From Betaproteobacteria bacterium (GTDB taxonomy: Bacteria > Pseudomonadota > Gammaproteobacteria > Burkholderiales > Casimicrobiaceae), in contig JAAFJO010000002.1 in the NCBI GenBank assembly GCA_013298145.1, positions 789,184 to 853,183 on the forward strand: DNA of 64,000 nt, given 5' to 3'. Both the position numbers and the translations under genes were made by a program. This document shows, piece by piece, positions 24,527 to 33,275 of this stretch. Positions within the stretch are counted from its first letter, which is position 1; every line of letters begins with the position of its first letter. Under the pieces are notes generated by a model that did no database searches, was not told the DNA's origin, and saw only the letters and a list, made by a program, of their open reading frames with translations.

Positions 24527-25249
24527 TTACTTCTTTGGCTCGTCTTTTTTCGCTGCGTCTTTCGAAGGCGCATCTTTCTTAGCGGCTTCTTCTTTCTTAG
24601 GCGCATCTTTTTTAGCTTTTGCGTCGGCTTCTTTCTTTGCCTTTGCTTCTTCAGCTTTTTTCTTCTTCTCTTCGGCTTTCTTAGCTTTTTCTTCGTCTTT
24701 AGCCTTCTTCTCAGCGTCTTTCTTCGCTTTCGCTTCGGCTGCTTTTTCTTCTTTGGTCATTTCTTTCTTAGCAGGCGCAGCTTCCTTCTTAGGCTCTTCT
24801 TTCTTAGCCGGCGCTGCTTCTTTCTTCATTTCCTCTTTCTTAGGCGCGTCTTTCGCTGCGGTTGCGGCGGCGGCACCAGCAGCGGCTGCAGGAGCTGCCG
24901 CTTTGCCCGCGTCAGCCTTAGGCGCATCTTTCTTGCCAGCGTCAGCCTTTGGTGCGTCTTTCGCGGCTTCTTTCTTTACTTCCCAATCGATTTTCGTTGG
25001 GCCGGAAAGCGAAATCTTCGACTTCATGCCTTCGAAATTCTTGTCGCCGATGCCTTCGACTTTTTTCAGGTCATCAGCCGCTTTGAACGGGCCGTTCTTG
25101 GCGCGGTAATCGATGATGGCTTGCGCACGCGCTGGGCCAACGTCTGGCAGCGCCTCTAGCTCAGCCTTTGTGGCGGTATTGATGTTGACTGCTGCGGAAG
25201 CGATGCCCGCAAACAGGAGCGCCGCGAAAAGGGCAACGAGTTTGTTCAT
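24527..25249 (-). CDS. ComEA-like helix-hairpin-helix protein with Lys/Ala/Glu-rich tail
   Basis: A 240-residue exported protein. A signal peptide (MNKLVALFAALLFAGIASAA) precedes the ComEA-type double HhH domain at about 20-85 (VNINTATKAELEALPDVGPARAQAIIDYR..NGPFKAADDLKKVEGIGDKNFEGMKSKI), a non-specific DNA-binding unit. The remaining 150 residues consist almost only of Lys, Ala, Glu, Asp and Pro in repeats such as KKEEPKKEAAPAKKE, resembling histone H1-like tails. Ordinary ComEA proteins lack such a tail. It may bind incoming DNA in the periplasm or DNA exposed at the envelope (inference). Start set at the ATG that opens the signal peptide. Confidence 0.88.
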   Translation of the reverse strand: MNKLVALFAALLFAGIASAAVNINTATKAELEALPDVGPARAQAIIDYRAKNGPFKAADDLKKVEGIGDKNFEGMKSKISLSGPTKIDWEVKKEAAKDAPKADAGKKDAPKADAGKAAAPAAAAGAAAATAAKDAPKKEEMKKEAAPAKKEEPKKEAAPAKKEMTKEEKAAEAKAKKDAEKKAKDEEKAKKAEEKKKKAEEAKAKKEADAKAKKDAPKKEEAAKKDAPSKDAAKKDEPKK

Positions 25250-25406
25250 GTTCAGTATCCTCTCTGTAGTTGTTTTCCGGTCGTTTGCGCCTGCGCGCAC
25301 CTCCCCGGGGCGAAATGACTGGTTCCCAAACTTTTCGGGCGCGTCGCCAGCCACGACGCACCGCTTAAGACGCGCGATTGTATCGGCGGTTGACGCCCCG
25401 GCTGTT

Positions 25407-26498
25407 TCAAACGATTCGTTTCGGCACGCGCCTAGCCACAGCCGTCAGCAGCTCGTAGCCGATGGTGCCCGCCGCGTTGGCGACTTCGTCAACAGGCAGG
25501 TTTTCGCCAAAGAGCTCGACTTTTGAGCCCAACTGAGCGCGCGGTAGATGGGTGATGTCAATCGTGATCTTGTCCATCGAAACACGGCCCGCGAGCTGGG
25601 TACGATGCCCGTCGACCAATACCGGGGTGCCGCTTGGCGCATGGCGAGGGTAGCCGTCCGCATAACCGGCGGCAATCACCGCGATTCGTTCATGCTTTTT
25701 AGCAATGTAGCTTGCACCGTAGCCGACCGCATCGCCTGGGCCGAGCGACTGAATTCCGATCACCTCGGTTGATAGCGTCATTCCTGCGCGAAGCCCAAGC
25801 GAAGGGGCGGAGCGTGAGCTATGTGAAAACGGGGTAGCGCCGTAAAGCATGATGCCCGGGCGCACCCAATCGCCCGCGCCGCCGAGCGCGCCGCAGAGCC
25901 GGGGCACGTCAAAGCAGGCGGCAGAGTTAGACACTGATTTTGGGTACGGCAAGTCCTCTGTGGCCGTTATGAATCGGGCGAGCTGTTCGCGATAGCCGTC
26001 GGGCTCGTCGGCGCAGGCGAAATGGGTCATCAGCGTGACCGATTTCACGTTTTCGCTCGCGAGCGCGCGCTCGACCGCGTTGCGCGTTGCCGTGAGTGGA
26101 AAACCCAGGCGATTCATGCCCGTGTTCAGTTTGATGAAGACATCAATTCGCTGGCGAAGCGGCACGCTTGCAAGCTGCACGAGCTGCTCATCACAATGAA
26201 CGACGACCGAGAAATCGTTCTCGCCCGCCGAGCGCCAGTCTATTTCGTCGTAGCAGCCCTCAAGCAGAAGAATCGGTTTGCGCCACCCGAGCTCGCGCAA
26301 GCGAACTGCGTTCTCGATTTCAATGATCGCGAGCCCCGCAGCATCGGCGAATGCCTTCGGCACAACTTCGATGCCGTGCCCGTACGCATCCGCCTTGACG
26401 ACTGCGAACACTTTTGCACCCGATGCGAGCGACGTCGCAAGGGCTAAATTGTGTTGCAGATTTTGAGTGTGAACGGTTGCGAGAATGGGGCGTGGCAT
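25407..26498 (-). CDS. alr: Alanine racemase
   Basis: Makes D-alanine for peptidoglycan. The 363-residue protein starts MPRPILATVHTQNLQHNL; the PLP Lys is in AVVKADAYGHG; the second catalytic residue Tyr is in GYGASYIAK; RVSMDKITIDIT follows. Single-domain organisation and length are typical. The ATG at 26498 is chosen from homology; the frame is open 14 codons further up. It is divergent from lplT, an order known in betaproteobacteria. Confidence 0.95.
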   Translation of the reverse strand: MPRPILATVHTQNLQHNLALATSLASGAKVFAVVKADAYGHGIEVVPKAFADAAGLAIIEIENAVRLRELGWRKPILLLEGCYDEIDWRSAGENDFSVVVHCDEQLVQLASVPLRQRIDVFIKLNTGMNRLGFPLTATRNAVERALASENVKSVTLMTHFACADEPDGYREQLARFITATEDLPYPKSVSNSAACFDVPRLCGALGGAGDWVRPGIMLYGATPFSHSSRSAPSLGLRAGMTLSTEVIGIQSLGPGDAVGYGASYIAKKHERIAVIAAGYADGYPRHAPSGTPVLVDGHRTQLAGRVSMDKITIDITHLPRAQLGSKVELFGENLPVDEVANAAGTIGYELLTAVARRVPKRIV

Positions 26499-26670
26499 AG
26501 CAATTCGCGTTGATCGCCGCTCGGCGTGTGCCGATGGCATAGCGTTTCAGTCGCTATGCTACTCTTGGTAGGCTTAGCAACGCATCCGCCAATGCAGTGG
26601 AAGCGCGCTATGGGGGAGCGACTGTGCAGGTGTGCGGCGCTTTTGTGGCGTAAGTAGTTCTGGGAGGCGC

Positions 26671-27945
26671 ATGCAGCGCGGTTTTTATACGATCATGTCC
26701 GCGCAGTTTTTCAGCTCGCTTGCGGACAATGCGTTGTTTGTCGCAGCGGTTGAATTGCTGCGCACGAGCGGTGCACCTGAATGGCAGCGCGCGGCCTTGG
26801 TGCCGATGTTTGCGTTTTTCTATGTCGTTCTTGCGCCGCTGGTAGGTGCGTTCGCAGATCGCTTTCCGAAGGGGAAAGTGATGTTCGTATCGAACGCCAT
26901 CAAGGTGATTGGCTGCCTGTTGATGTTGTTTGGTACCCACCCGCTACTTGCCTACGCGGTCGTGGGGCTCGGCGCAGCGGCCTATTCACCCGCTAAGTAC
27001 GGAATCCTCACCGAGTTGCTCCCTCCATCTCAATTGGTGAAGGCCAACGGCTGGATCGAGGGGCTCACCATCGGCTCAATCATTTTGGGCGTATTGCTGG
27101 GCGGAATTCTCATCGGACCAAAGGTGAGTTCAATGTTGCTTGGTTTTGACGTTCCGATGATTACGACCGGGATCGACACGCCGCCAGAAGCGGCAATCGC
27201 GAGCATGATTCTTGTGTACGTGATTGCGGCTGGATTTAATCTGCGTATTCCGCATACGGGCGTTGCGATGCAGCCAATCCCCTCGGGTACTCGGTTGTTC
27301 CCCGAATTCTGGGACTGTAATCGTCGCCTCTGGCAGGACAAGCTCGGCCAGATTTCCTTGGCCACCACAACGCTCTTCTGGGGCGTTGCCGGTAATCTGC
27401 GCTACATCGTGCTCGCTTGGGCAGCGGCTGCGCTGGCCTACAACACGGCGGCCGCATCGAAGCTCGTCGGCGTGGTTGCTATCGGGACGGCGATAGGCGC
27501 GGTCTTCGCATCCATGAAATCGTCGCTTGATCGCGCGACCAATGTGATCCCGTTGGGTATCGGCATGGGGCTCACCGTGATTTTGATGATCTTCATTAAA
27601 GACGTTTGGTATGCCGTTCCCTTCCTCATTTTGTTGGGTGCGCTCGGCGGCTATCTTGTGGTGCCGATGAATGCGCTGCTGCAACACCGTGGACACATGC
27701 TGATGGGCGCGGGCCGCTCCATCGCGGTACAAAACTTTAACGAGCAGGCTTGCATTCTGGGTTTAGGCGCGTTCTACGCTGCACTCACGTTCGCGGGCAT
27801 GTCAGCCTTCGGAGCAATCACCATGTTTGGTTTGGTGGTTGCCATCACAATGTTCTTTATCAAACGCTGGCACGAATCGAACAAAGTACATCATGCGGCA
27901 GAGCTCGAACGCTTGCTTTCCATCGCTCGGAGCGACAAGCACTAG
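26671..27945 (+). CDS. lplT: Lysophospholipid transporter LplT (MFS)
   Basis: An inner-membrane transporter of 424 residues that flips lysophospholipids to the cytoplasmic face for re-acylation. The N-terminus MQRGFYTIMSAQFFSSLADNALF and the segment AAAYSPAKYGILTELLPPSQLVKANGWIE are characteristic. About twelve hydrophobic segments are present. The ATG at 26671 has GGAGG at 26662. The partner acyltransferase gene (aas) is not adjacent. Confidence 0.93.
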   Translation: MQRGFYTIMSAQFFSSLADNALFVAAVELLRTSGAPEWQRAALVPMFAFFYVVLAPLVGAFADRFPKGKVMFVSNAIKVIGCLLMLFGTHPLLAYAVVGLGAAAYSPAKYGILTELLPPSQLVKANGWIEGLTIGSIILGVLLGGILIGPKVSSMLLGFDVPMITTGIDTPPEAAIASMILVYVIAAGFNLRIPHTGVAMQPIPSGTRLFPEFWDCNRRLWQDKLGQISLATTTLFWGVAGNLRYIVLAWAAAALAYNTAAASKLVGVVAIGTAIGAVFASMKSSLDRATNVIPLGIGMGLTVILMIFIKDVWYAVPFLILLGALGGYLVVPMNALLQHRGHMLMGAGRSIAVQNFNEQACILGLGAFYAALTFAGMSAFGAITMFGLVVAITMFFIKRWHESNKVHHAAELERLLSIARSDKH

Positions 27946-28853
27946 CGATTGACAGCCTTATAGCGTTCGCCCAAATGCGAAGTGGGGCCCACGTGGAATA
28001 ACGTGACTTCCGAACGTGTGCGAAATCCAACATCGCGCCGCATGCGGCTTGGCTCAAATAGCTGCTGCTCAATCGCGCGTGCGGACCGCGGCCTAGGGTG
28101 TCGCTGAACAACTACCCATCGCTCATCGCATCCCGCGGGCTTGAGCCGATTGCTGCATCGAAAACGCTCACGATGGCACCGCTATTGCTCGCTTTTCTCG
28201 ATTTCGCACTCGATCTTAATCCGCAAGGCGCACTGCGTTGGACGCTTAACCAGCGCCTCCCTAGAGGTTTGCGTGGCTGGGGCGACACGCTGAATCGTCC
28301 GCTCGGCACGAAGTTCGGCGGATTTCCGTCTGAAAAGTCACCACCACGACGGCAGGCGCACGAAACCTTCGCACGCTCGCGCGCCACATGCCGATGAGCT
28401 AGCAATCGTCTCGGGCGCGGCACCGATTTCGAAACGCTACTGCGGCAACTTCCAACGCGGCGGCTCAGCCGGCCACGGCTGCGGCTGCGGTTGGCGCACT
28501 CTGCACCGCGTTGCGCGGTTGTGGATGTCGCTGAGCCGGGTCATCGATGATCAACAAATTTCGGTTGATTACCCATAGTTAACGTGGACTAGCTGCAAAT
28601 AAAGTGTCGATGCAAGATACGCTATTTCCAGCCGCTAGTCCAATTTTATGATGTACTAGAACAATAAAGTTAATGGCTGGTTCTTGCGTTAATCAGCGCT
28701 AGTAGTCTGCGCGAAAGAACGAGCCGTTGCGAAAGTGATGAGTGCCGAGCGCCTTTTTTGCGCAATTTCGAGCGCCGTAGTCAGCGCTACGGCGAGCGAA
28801 AAGGCGTCGGATGATCAGCGCTTGTAATAGGCTCTCTTCTGCCCCGCAGACGC
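27946..28853. other. Intergenic region of 908 bp without a recognisable gene
   Basis: Open frames here (for example 28098-28397) lack ribosome sites, periodic codon bias and family resemblance. The right half is AT-richer than its surroundings (about 28560-28700). The only clear structure is the long hairpin at 28750-28806. It may be decayed coding sequence; I cannot identify any source gene. Confidence 0.5.
28750..28806. repeat. Long two-part hairpin
   Basis: The outer arms CGCCTTTT (28750-28757) and AAAAGGCG (28799-28806) enclose inner arms CGCCGTAG (28773-28780) and CTACGGCG (28787-28794). The element sits about 50 bp from the msrA stop codon and could serve as its bidirectional terminator. 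Confidence 0.6.
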
Positions 28854-29525
28854 CTAGGCTGCAACGCCCGTCGGCAGCGGGCAGCTAGCGCCTGTTCCCG
28901 CGAGCCCGCAGTAGCCGCCCGGATTCTTGGCTAGGTATTGCTGATGGTATTCCTCGGCGTAGAAAAACTCGGGCGTAGCCTCGCCTGGCTTGCCGCCACG
29001 AATCTCAGTGGTGATCTCGCCATAGCCTTTCGCTGACAACGCCGATTGAAAGCGCGCCCGCGACGCGTCTGCGGCAGTGCGCTGTTCGGGTGTGTAGCAA
29101 TAGATGGCAGAGCGGTATTGCGTGCCAACGTCATTGCCTTGCCGGTTTAGCTGCGTTGGATCGTGCGCTTCCCAAAACACTTTGAGCAGCTGCTCGTACG
29201 AAATCTTCGACGGATCATACGCAACAAACACGATCTCAGTGTGCCCCGTGTCTCCCGTACAGGTTTCGCGATACGTGGGATTCGGTGTGAAGCCGCCGGC
29301 ATACCCAACTGCCGTTGAGTAAACGCCTGGTTGTTCCCAAAATTCGCGCTCTGCCCCCCAGAAACATCCCATCGCAAACTGCGCGAGCTGGATGCCCTCA
29401 GGCCACGGCTCGACCAGACGCGCCCCATTGACGAAATGCGAGCTAGGCACCCGCATCTTTTCGGTACGACCCGGAAGCGCACTTTGACGATCCACCATTG
29501 CTACGGATTTAGAAAACCAGCCCAT
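28854..29525 (-). CDS. msrA: Peptide-methionine (S)-S-oxide reductase
   Basis: Repairs oxidised methionine. The 223-residue protein has a leader [20 protein letters not shown] typical of the longer MsrA group, catalytic Cys54 in [37 protein letters not shown], and a C-terminal resolving Cys in GTGASCPLP. The family fold and motifs are complete. Cytoplasmic. A monocistronic arrangement is likely. Confidence 0.96.
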   Translation of the reverse strand: MGWFSKSVAMVDRQSALPGRTEKMRVPSSHFVNGARLVEPWPEGIQLAQFAMGCFWGAEREFWEQPGVYSTAVGYAGGFTPNPTYRETCTGDTGHTEIVFVAYDPSKISYEQLLKVFWEAHDPTQLNRQGNDVGTQYRSAIYCYTPEQRTAADASRARFQSALSAKGYGEITTEIRGGKPGEATPEFFYAEEYHQQYLAKNPGGYCGLAGTGASCPLPTGVAA

Positions 29526-29696
29526 GCCATCTCCTGTGTTGCCGATTGATTCACGTGCTTCGAAGTTCGCACGCGGAAGCGATAACGTTACTTTGCATCG
29601 GCGGGCGGTGAGTTCAAGCGTAACGATGACACTATTTGAAATCCGATGCGCTCTACAATCGTTGGAAACCTTGAATACAGAAGGGGGTAGACCGTT

Positions 29697-30164
29697 ATGG
29701 ATAAACGCGCTGCGGTCATCGCCGGTTTGTTTGCTGCGCTCGTCAGTCTCGCTGTCGGGATGGGTGTGTTGCAGTATTTACATGAGAATGCGCTGCAATT
29801 GCCGCGTTTACTGGCAACGATTGCGCTGGGTCGAGATGCGCTGTCCGCCGAAGTGGTAAGCGGCACCAAAGCGCTTGTGGTGGGCGTCGGCGTGCATCTG
29901 CTCTTAGGCCTCTCGTTTGCATTCGTGATCTCGTTCACGCTGCATCGCTGGGGTTTCTGGACGGGGCTCATTGGCGGTGGGCTTTTCGGGCTCGCACTCT
30001 ATGCGATTAACACCTACACGATGAGCCGCTTCTTCCCAGAGTTCTATTACTTCCGTTCCTGGTTCATGATTGGTTTTCACGTAGCGTTTGGCGCGCTATG
30101 CGGCGGAATATATGAAGCGATTGAGCGTGATCGACCTACGCGTTCGCGCTTTCGTGGGCGTTAG
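29697..30164 (+). CDS. Integral membrane protein of unknown function
   Basis: A 155-residue protein with four hydrophobic segments (about residues 7-27, 60-80, 88-108 and 124-144). Conserved-looking motifs are [22 protein letters not shown] and [24 protein letters not shown] do not recognise a named family. It lies 12 bp before the M48 protease gene, so they are probably co-transcribed. Confidence 0.75.
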   Translation: MDKRAAVIAGLFAALVSLAVGMGVLQYLHENALQLPRLLATIALGRDALSAEVVSGTKALVVGVGVHLLLGLSFAFVISFTLHRWGFWTGLIGGGLFGLALYAINTYTMSRFFPEFYYFRSWFMIGFHVAFGALCGGIYEAIERDRPTRSRFRGR

Positions 30165-30176
30165 GAGAGGCTCGCC

Positions 30177-30965
30177 ATGGGAAAACTGCAATTAATCATC
30201 GCGCTACTCGTCGCCGCGTTTTCACTCTTCTCATACTTCGGCTCATCTACCGTGAATCCGATCACGGGTGAGAAGCAATACATCGGCATGACGCCGAAAG
30301 AAGAAATCGCGATGGGCCTCCAGTCTGCACCGCAGATGGCCGCGCAAATGGGCGGAATCACGAATGATCCGCGCGCACGGCAGTTGGTTGCTGCGGTTGG
30401 CGCGAAAGTCGTGGCGCAATCGGTCGCCGCGAAATCAGGCTACCCCTTCAAATTCCACGTGCTCGCTGATCCGCGAACGGTCAATGCATTCGCGCTTCCG
30501 GGCGGGCAGATCTTTATTACGATGGCGCTGCTCTCGCGGCTTGAAACCGAAGGGCAACTCGCCGGGGTGCTCGGCCACGAGGTGGGGCATGTCATCGCGC
30601 GCCACAGCGCAGAACGAATCGCAAAAGATAATCTCACGCAGGGACTCACCGGCGCATTCGCGATGGGGAGCGGCTCGATGAGCGCCACACAAATTGCTCA
30701 AGCCGTTGCGCAGTTTCAGATGATGTCCTACGGACGAGACGATGAACTTGAATCGGATCGTTTGGGCTTGCAACTGATGTCGGAGGCGGGCTACGACCCA
30801 CGTGCGCTCATTCGCGTGATGCAAATATTGGAACGTGCGGGCGGTGGCTCGCGAGTGCCTGAGTGGCAAAGCTCGCACCCCATTCCTGCCAACCGCATTG
30901 CGCAGATCAATCAAACGATTGCAAAGGCGTTTCCGAACGGGGTGCCGCCGGGGCTGACGCCTTAG
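30177..30965 (+). CDS. M48 family zinc metallopeptidase
   Basis: A membrane-anchored or exported protease of 262 residues. An N-terminal hydrophobic segment (LQLIIALLVAAFSLFSYFG) is followed by the peptidase core. The zinc site is HEVGH with a third ligand in ELESDRLG, and SSHPIPANRIAQI is the conserved late segment. It resembles the single-domain BepA/LoiP-like group, which acts in envelope quality control. It lacks the TPR domain of BepA. A GGAG-like site precedes the ATG at 30177. Confidence 0.92.
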   Translation: MGKLQLIIALLVAAFSLFSYFGSSTVNPITGEKQYIGMTPKEEIAMGLQSAPQMAAQMGGITNDPRARQLVAAVGAKVVAQSVAAKSGYPFKFHVLADPRTVNAFALPGGQIFITMALLSRLETEGQLAGVLGHEVGHVIARHSAERIAKDNLTQGLTGAFAMGSGSMSATQIAQAVAQFQMMSYGRDDELESDRLGLQLMSEAGYDPRALIRVMQILERAGGGSRVPEWQSSHPIPANRIAQINQTIAKAFPNGVPPGLTP

Positions 30966-31049
30966 TGTCACATCACGCCCTTTGCTGCGTGCTGGTTGAT
31001 CGCTTCGCTTACCGCGCTTGTGCGCTTCGGGTGAGTTGAGTCTTGGCCT

Positions 31050-31514
31050 ATGAATCGATCCACCGCGATATTTGACGCGCTTGGGCAGTGGGGGCCAATT
31101 GCTGCGCTGAAAGCGGCGCCACTTGCTTATCCTGTACTCGAAGTAGCCCACATTGTTGGCATCGCGCTCCTTTTCGGCACGCTCTGGATTGTTGATCTGC
31201 GGATCCTGGGGCGGATGCAAGTGCTACCGCTCGAGCGGCTGACGCGCGCCGTGTTGCCGTGGACCTTATTTGGCTTTTTGATCGCCGCTGCGACGGGCTC
31301 GGTGATGTTCGCAATGCGGGCGAGCGATCTCATTACGAACGGCGCGTTTTTGGTGAAGATGCTCTTGCTCTTTGCGGCAGGGACCAACGCAGCGATTTTG
31401 CATTCTCGCGGTCCCATCGATGAACGAAGCGGCGCGACGCGCATCCAAGCCTTGTTATCAATTGCGATTTGGGTTTGCGCCATTGCTGCGGGGCGCTGGA
31501 TCGCATACGTTTAG
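31050..31514 (+). CDS. DUF6644-type membrane protein
   Basis: A 154-residue inner-membrane protein with four or five hydrophobic segments. The segment YPVLEVAHIVGIALLFGTLWIVDLRILG carries the conserved His of this family, and the arrangement recalls small heme- or copper-handling membrane proteins. It stands upstream of a DUF6152 gene; this pair recurs in other proteobacteria and suggests a shared role. Function unknown. Confidence 0.75.
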   Translation: MNRSTAIFDALGQWGPIAALKAAPLAYPVLEVAHIVGIALLFGTLWIVDLRILGRMQVLPLERLTRAVLPWTLFGFLIAAATGSVMFAMRASDLITNGAFLVKMLLLFAAGTNAAILHSRGPIDERSGATRIQALLSIAIWVCAIAAGRWIAYV

Positions 31515-31634
31515 TGTTTCGTGTGCGCTCTCGGCTTGCGATTCGCGTCGACGCCGCTCGCAAAACAATTTCGGCGCAGTTAAGCAAGCGCACAAGGCGC
31601 ATAGTCGGCGCAATCTGAATAGGAGCATTAGCGA

Positions 31635-32111
31635 ATGAAACGAAGAGAATGGCTCATTGCAAGCGGCGCGTTTGTCGCTATGTCGGCAACGCCCCGCGCG
31701 TTCGCGCACCACGGCTGGTCAAGCTTTGACGAATCGAAGCCACTTTATTTTGAAGGCAAGATCAAATCGGTGAAGTGGCAAAACCCACATGCAGAACTCG
31801 TGGTGACGCTCGACGGCAATGCCAAATTGCCCGCTAATCTCGCAGCCCGGGCCGTGCCAAAGCAGAGCGCCAGTGTCGATGGAGCCAAAATTTTTGCCAC
31901 GGCTGCATTGCCGAAGCGAAAGGGGGACTGGAACGTCGAATTGGCACCCCTCACACGAATGGACGCGTGGAAAGTGGAGCCGCTCAAGGCAGGCGATACA
32001 TTTCAGGGCATTGGCTTCACCTACAAAGACGAGCAGGGGGCGCAGGTGACTCGTATTGAGTACTTGTTCGCCGGCGACAGGGTCTACGGGTTGCGCTCGT
32101 CGCCGATGTGA
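31635..32111 (+). CDS. Exported DUF6152-family protein
   Basis: A 158-residue protein with an N-terminal signal (MKRREWLIASGAFVAMSATPRAFA) whose Arg pair resembles a Tat signal, though only KRR-x-W is present. The mature protein starts HHGWSSFD and holds YFEGKIKSVKWQNPHAELVV, the DUF6152 signature with His residues that may bind metal. It follows the DUF6644 gene. A GGAG site precedes the start. Confidence 0.82.
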   Translation: MKRREWLIASGAFVAMSATPRAFAHHGWSSFDESKPLYFEGKIKSVKWQNPHAELVVTLDGNAKLPANLAARAVPKQSASVDGAKIFATAALPKRKGDWNVELAPLTRMDAWKVEPLKAGDTFQGIGFTYKDEQGAQVTRIEYLFAGDRVYGLRSSPM

Positions 32112-32115
32112 TTGC

Positions 32116-32204
32116 GTAGGATGGGCGGAGCGAAGCAAGACCCATCATCTTCGCCAGTTGCTAATGCTTGAGTGATGGGTATCGCTTCGCTCCACCCATC
32201 CTAC
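32116..32204. repeat. Inverted pair of family B repeats before murB
   Basis: Arm 1 (32116-32147) and arm 2 (32173-32204) are inverted 32-mers matching at 29 of 32 positions, each starting GTAGGATGGG and ending ACCCATCA, spacer 25 bp. The pair fills the gap between the DUF6152 stop and murB and ends 10 bp before the murB start, where it could affect ribosome access. Confidence 0.88.
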
Positions 32205-32213
32205 AATTTCGCG

Positions 32214-33245
32214 ATGCTTGCTTTCCGTCGCGAATCGCTCACCTCTCGAAACACGTTTGGCATTAAGGCCAGCGCTGCCCAATTTGCCGACGTCACTTCG
32301 GTAGCCGGGCTGCGCGCTTGGGCAGCGTCGCGCACGGAGAAAACACAGCCACTCGTGATCGGTGGTGGGAGCAATCTGCTCATCACTCGGGACGTTGTTG
32401 AAGAGCCAGTCTTGCACATCGCGCCGCGCGGCATTCGAATCCTTGAGGATGCAGGCGAATCAGTGCTCGTGGAGGCGATGGCGGGCGAGCCTTGGCACGC
32501 GTTTGTGCTGTGGACGCTCGCGCAAGGGCTTTGCGGGCTCGAAAATTTGTCGTTGATTCCTGGTTACGTCGGGGCGGCACCGGTGCAGAACATCGGCGCA
32601 TACGGCGTTGAGATTAAAGACACGTGCGAGCGAGTGGTCGCTATTGATTTGGTTTCTGGCGCGGAGCGTGTGTTTACTCGCGATGAGTGCGCGTTCGGCT
32701 ACCGCGACAGCGTGTTCAAACGCGTCGATCGCGAACATCCGCGTGATCGCTTTGTGATTGTCTCGGTGCGATTCCGACTGTCCCGAGCGTTCGTTGCGCG
32801 CACCAGCTACGGCGAGATTCAAGCTGAACTCGAATCGATGCAGCTGAAACCGCACGCGCTCGCTGCGATGGATGTGTCTCGCGCTGTCATCGCGATACGT
32901 TCACGCAAACTGCCTGACCCAGCGGTGATTGGAAACGCTGGGAGCTTTTTTAAGAATCCAATCGTGTCACACGACGCTGCGGAAAAACTGGTTGCAAACT
33001 TCCCTGACGCTAAGGCGTTTCGATCAGGGCAAGCCACGAAAATAGCTGCTGGTTGGCTCATAGAAAAAGCGGGCTGGAAAGGCCGCTTAATGGGCAGAGC
33101 AGGTGTACATAAGAATCACGCACTCGTGCTCGTAAACCACGGGGGCGCGAGTGGCGCGGAGCTATGGGCGCTCGCCCAGGCGATTCGCTTTGATGTGAAA
33201 GAGAAGTTCGACATCGAACTTGAGCCAGAGCCGCGAATTGTGTGA
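32214..33245 (+). CDS. murB: UDP-N-acetylenolpyruvoylglucosamine reductase
   Basis: Flavoenzyme of peptidoglycan precursor synthesis that makes UDP-MurNAc. The 343-residue protein has the FAD-binding blocks NTFGIKA, VIGGGSNLLI and GLENLSLIPGYVGAAPVQNIGAYGVE, the catalytic segment GNAGSFFKNP, and the late AGWLIEKAGWKG..GVHKNHALVLVN. Length and layout fit the type I (E. coli-like) MurB. ATG at 32214 chosen from homology; the frame stays open upstream through the family B repeat. Confidence 0.95.
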   Translation: MLAFRRESLTSRNTFGIKASAAQFADVTSVAGLRAWAASRTEKTQPLVIGGGSNLLITRDVVEEPVLHIAPRGIRILEDAGESVLVEAMAGEPWHAFVLWTLAQGLCGLENLSLIPGYVGAAPVQNIGAYGVEIKDTCERVVAIDLVSGAERVFTRDECAFGYRDSVFKRVDREHPRDRFVIVSVRFRLSRAFVARTSYGEIQAELESMQLKPHALAAMDVSRAVIAIRSRKLPDPAVIGNAGSFFKNPIVSHDAAEKLVANFPDAKAFRSGQATKIAAGWLIEKAGWKGRLMGRAGVHKNHALVLVNHGGASGAELWALAQAIRFDVKEKFDIELEPEPRIV

Positions 33246-33275
33246 TCGCGGTCACCGTCTCATTTAAAAACGCCG

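Noticed and set aside
24408..25109. Phe/Ala/Ser-rich open frame on the plus strand
   Set aside because: It is the complement of the Lys/Ala-rich tail of the ComEA-like gene; the low-complexity composition explains the lack of stops.
28098..28397. 99-codon open frame in the 908-bp gap
   Set aside because: No ribosome site, no family resemblance, and a similar-length frame exists antisense to it.
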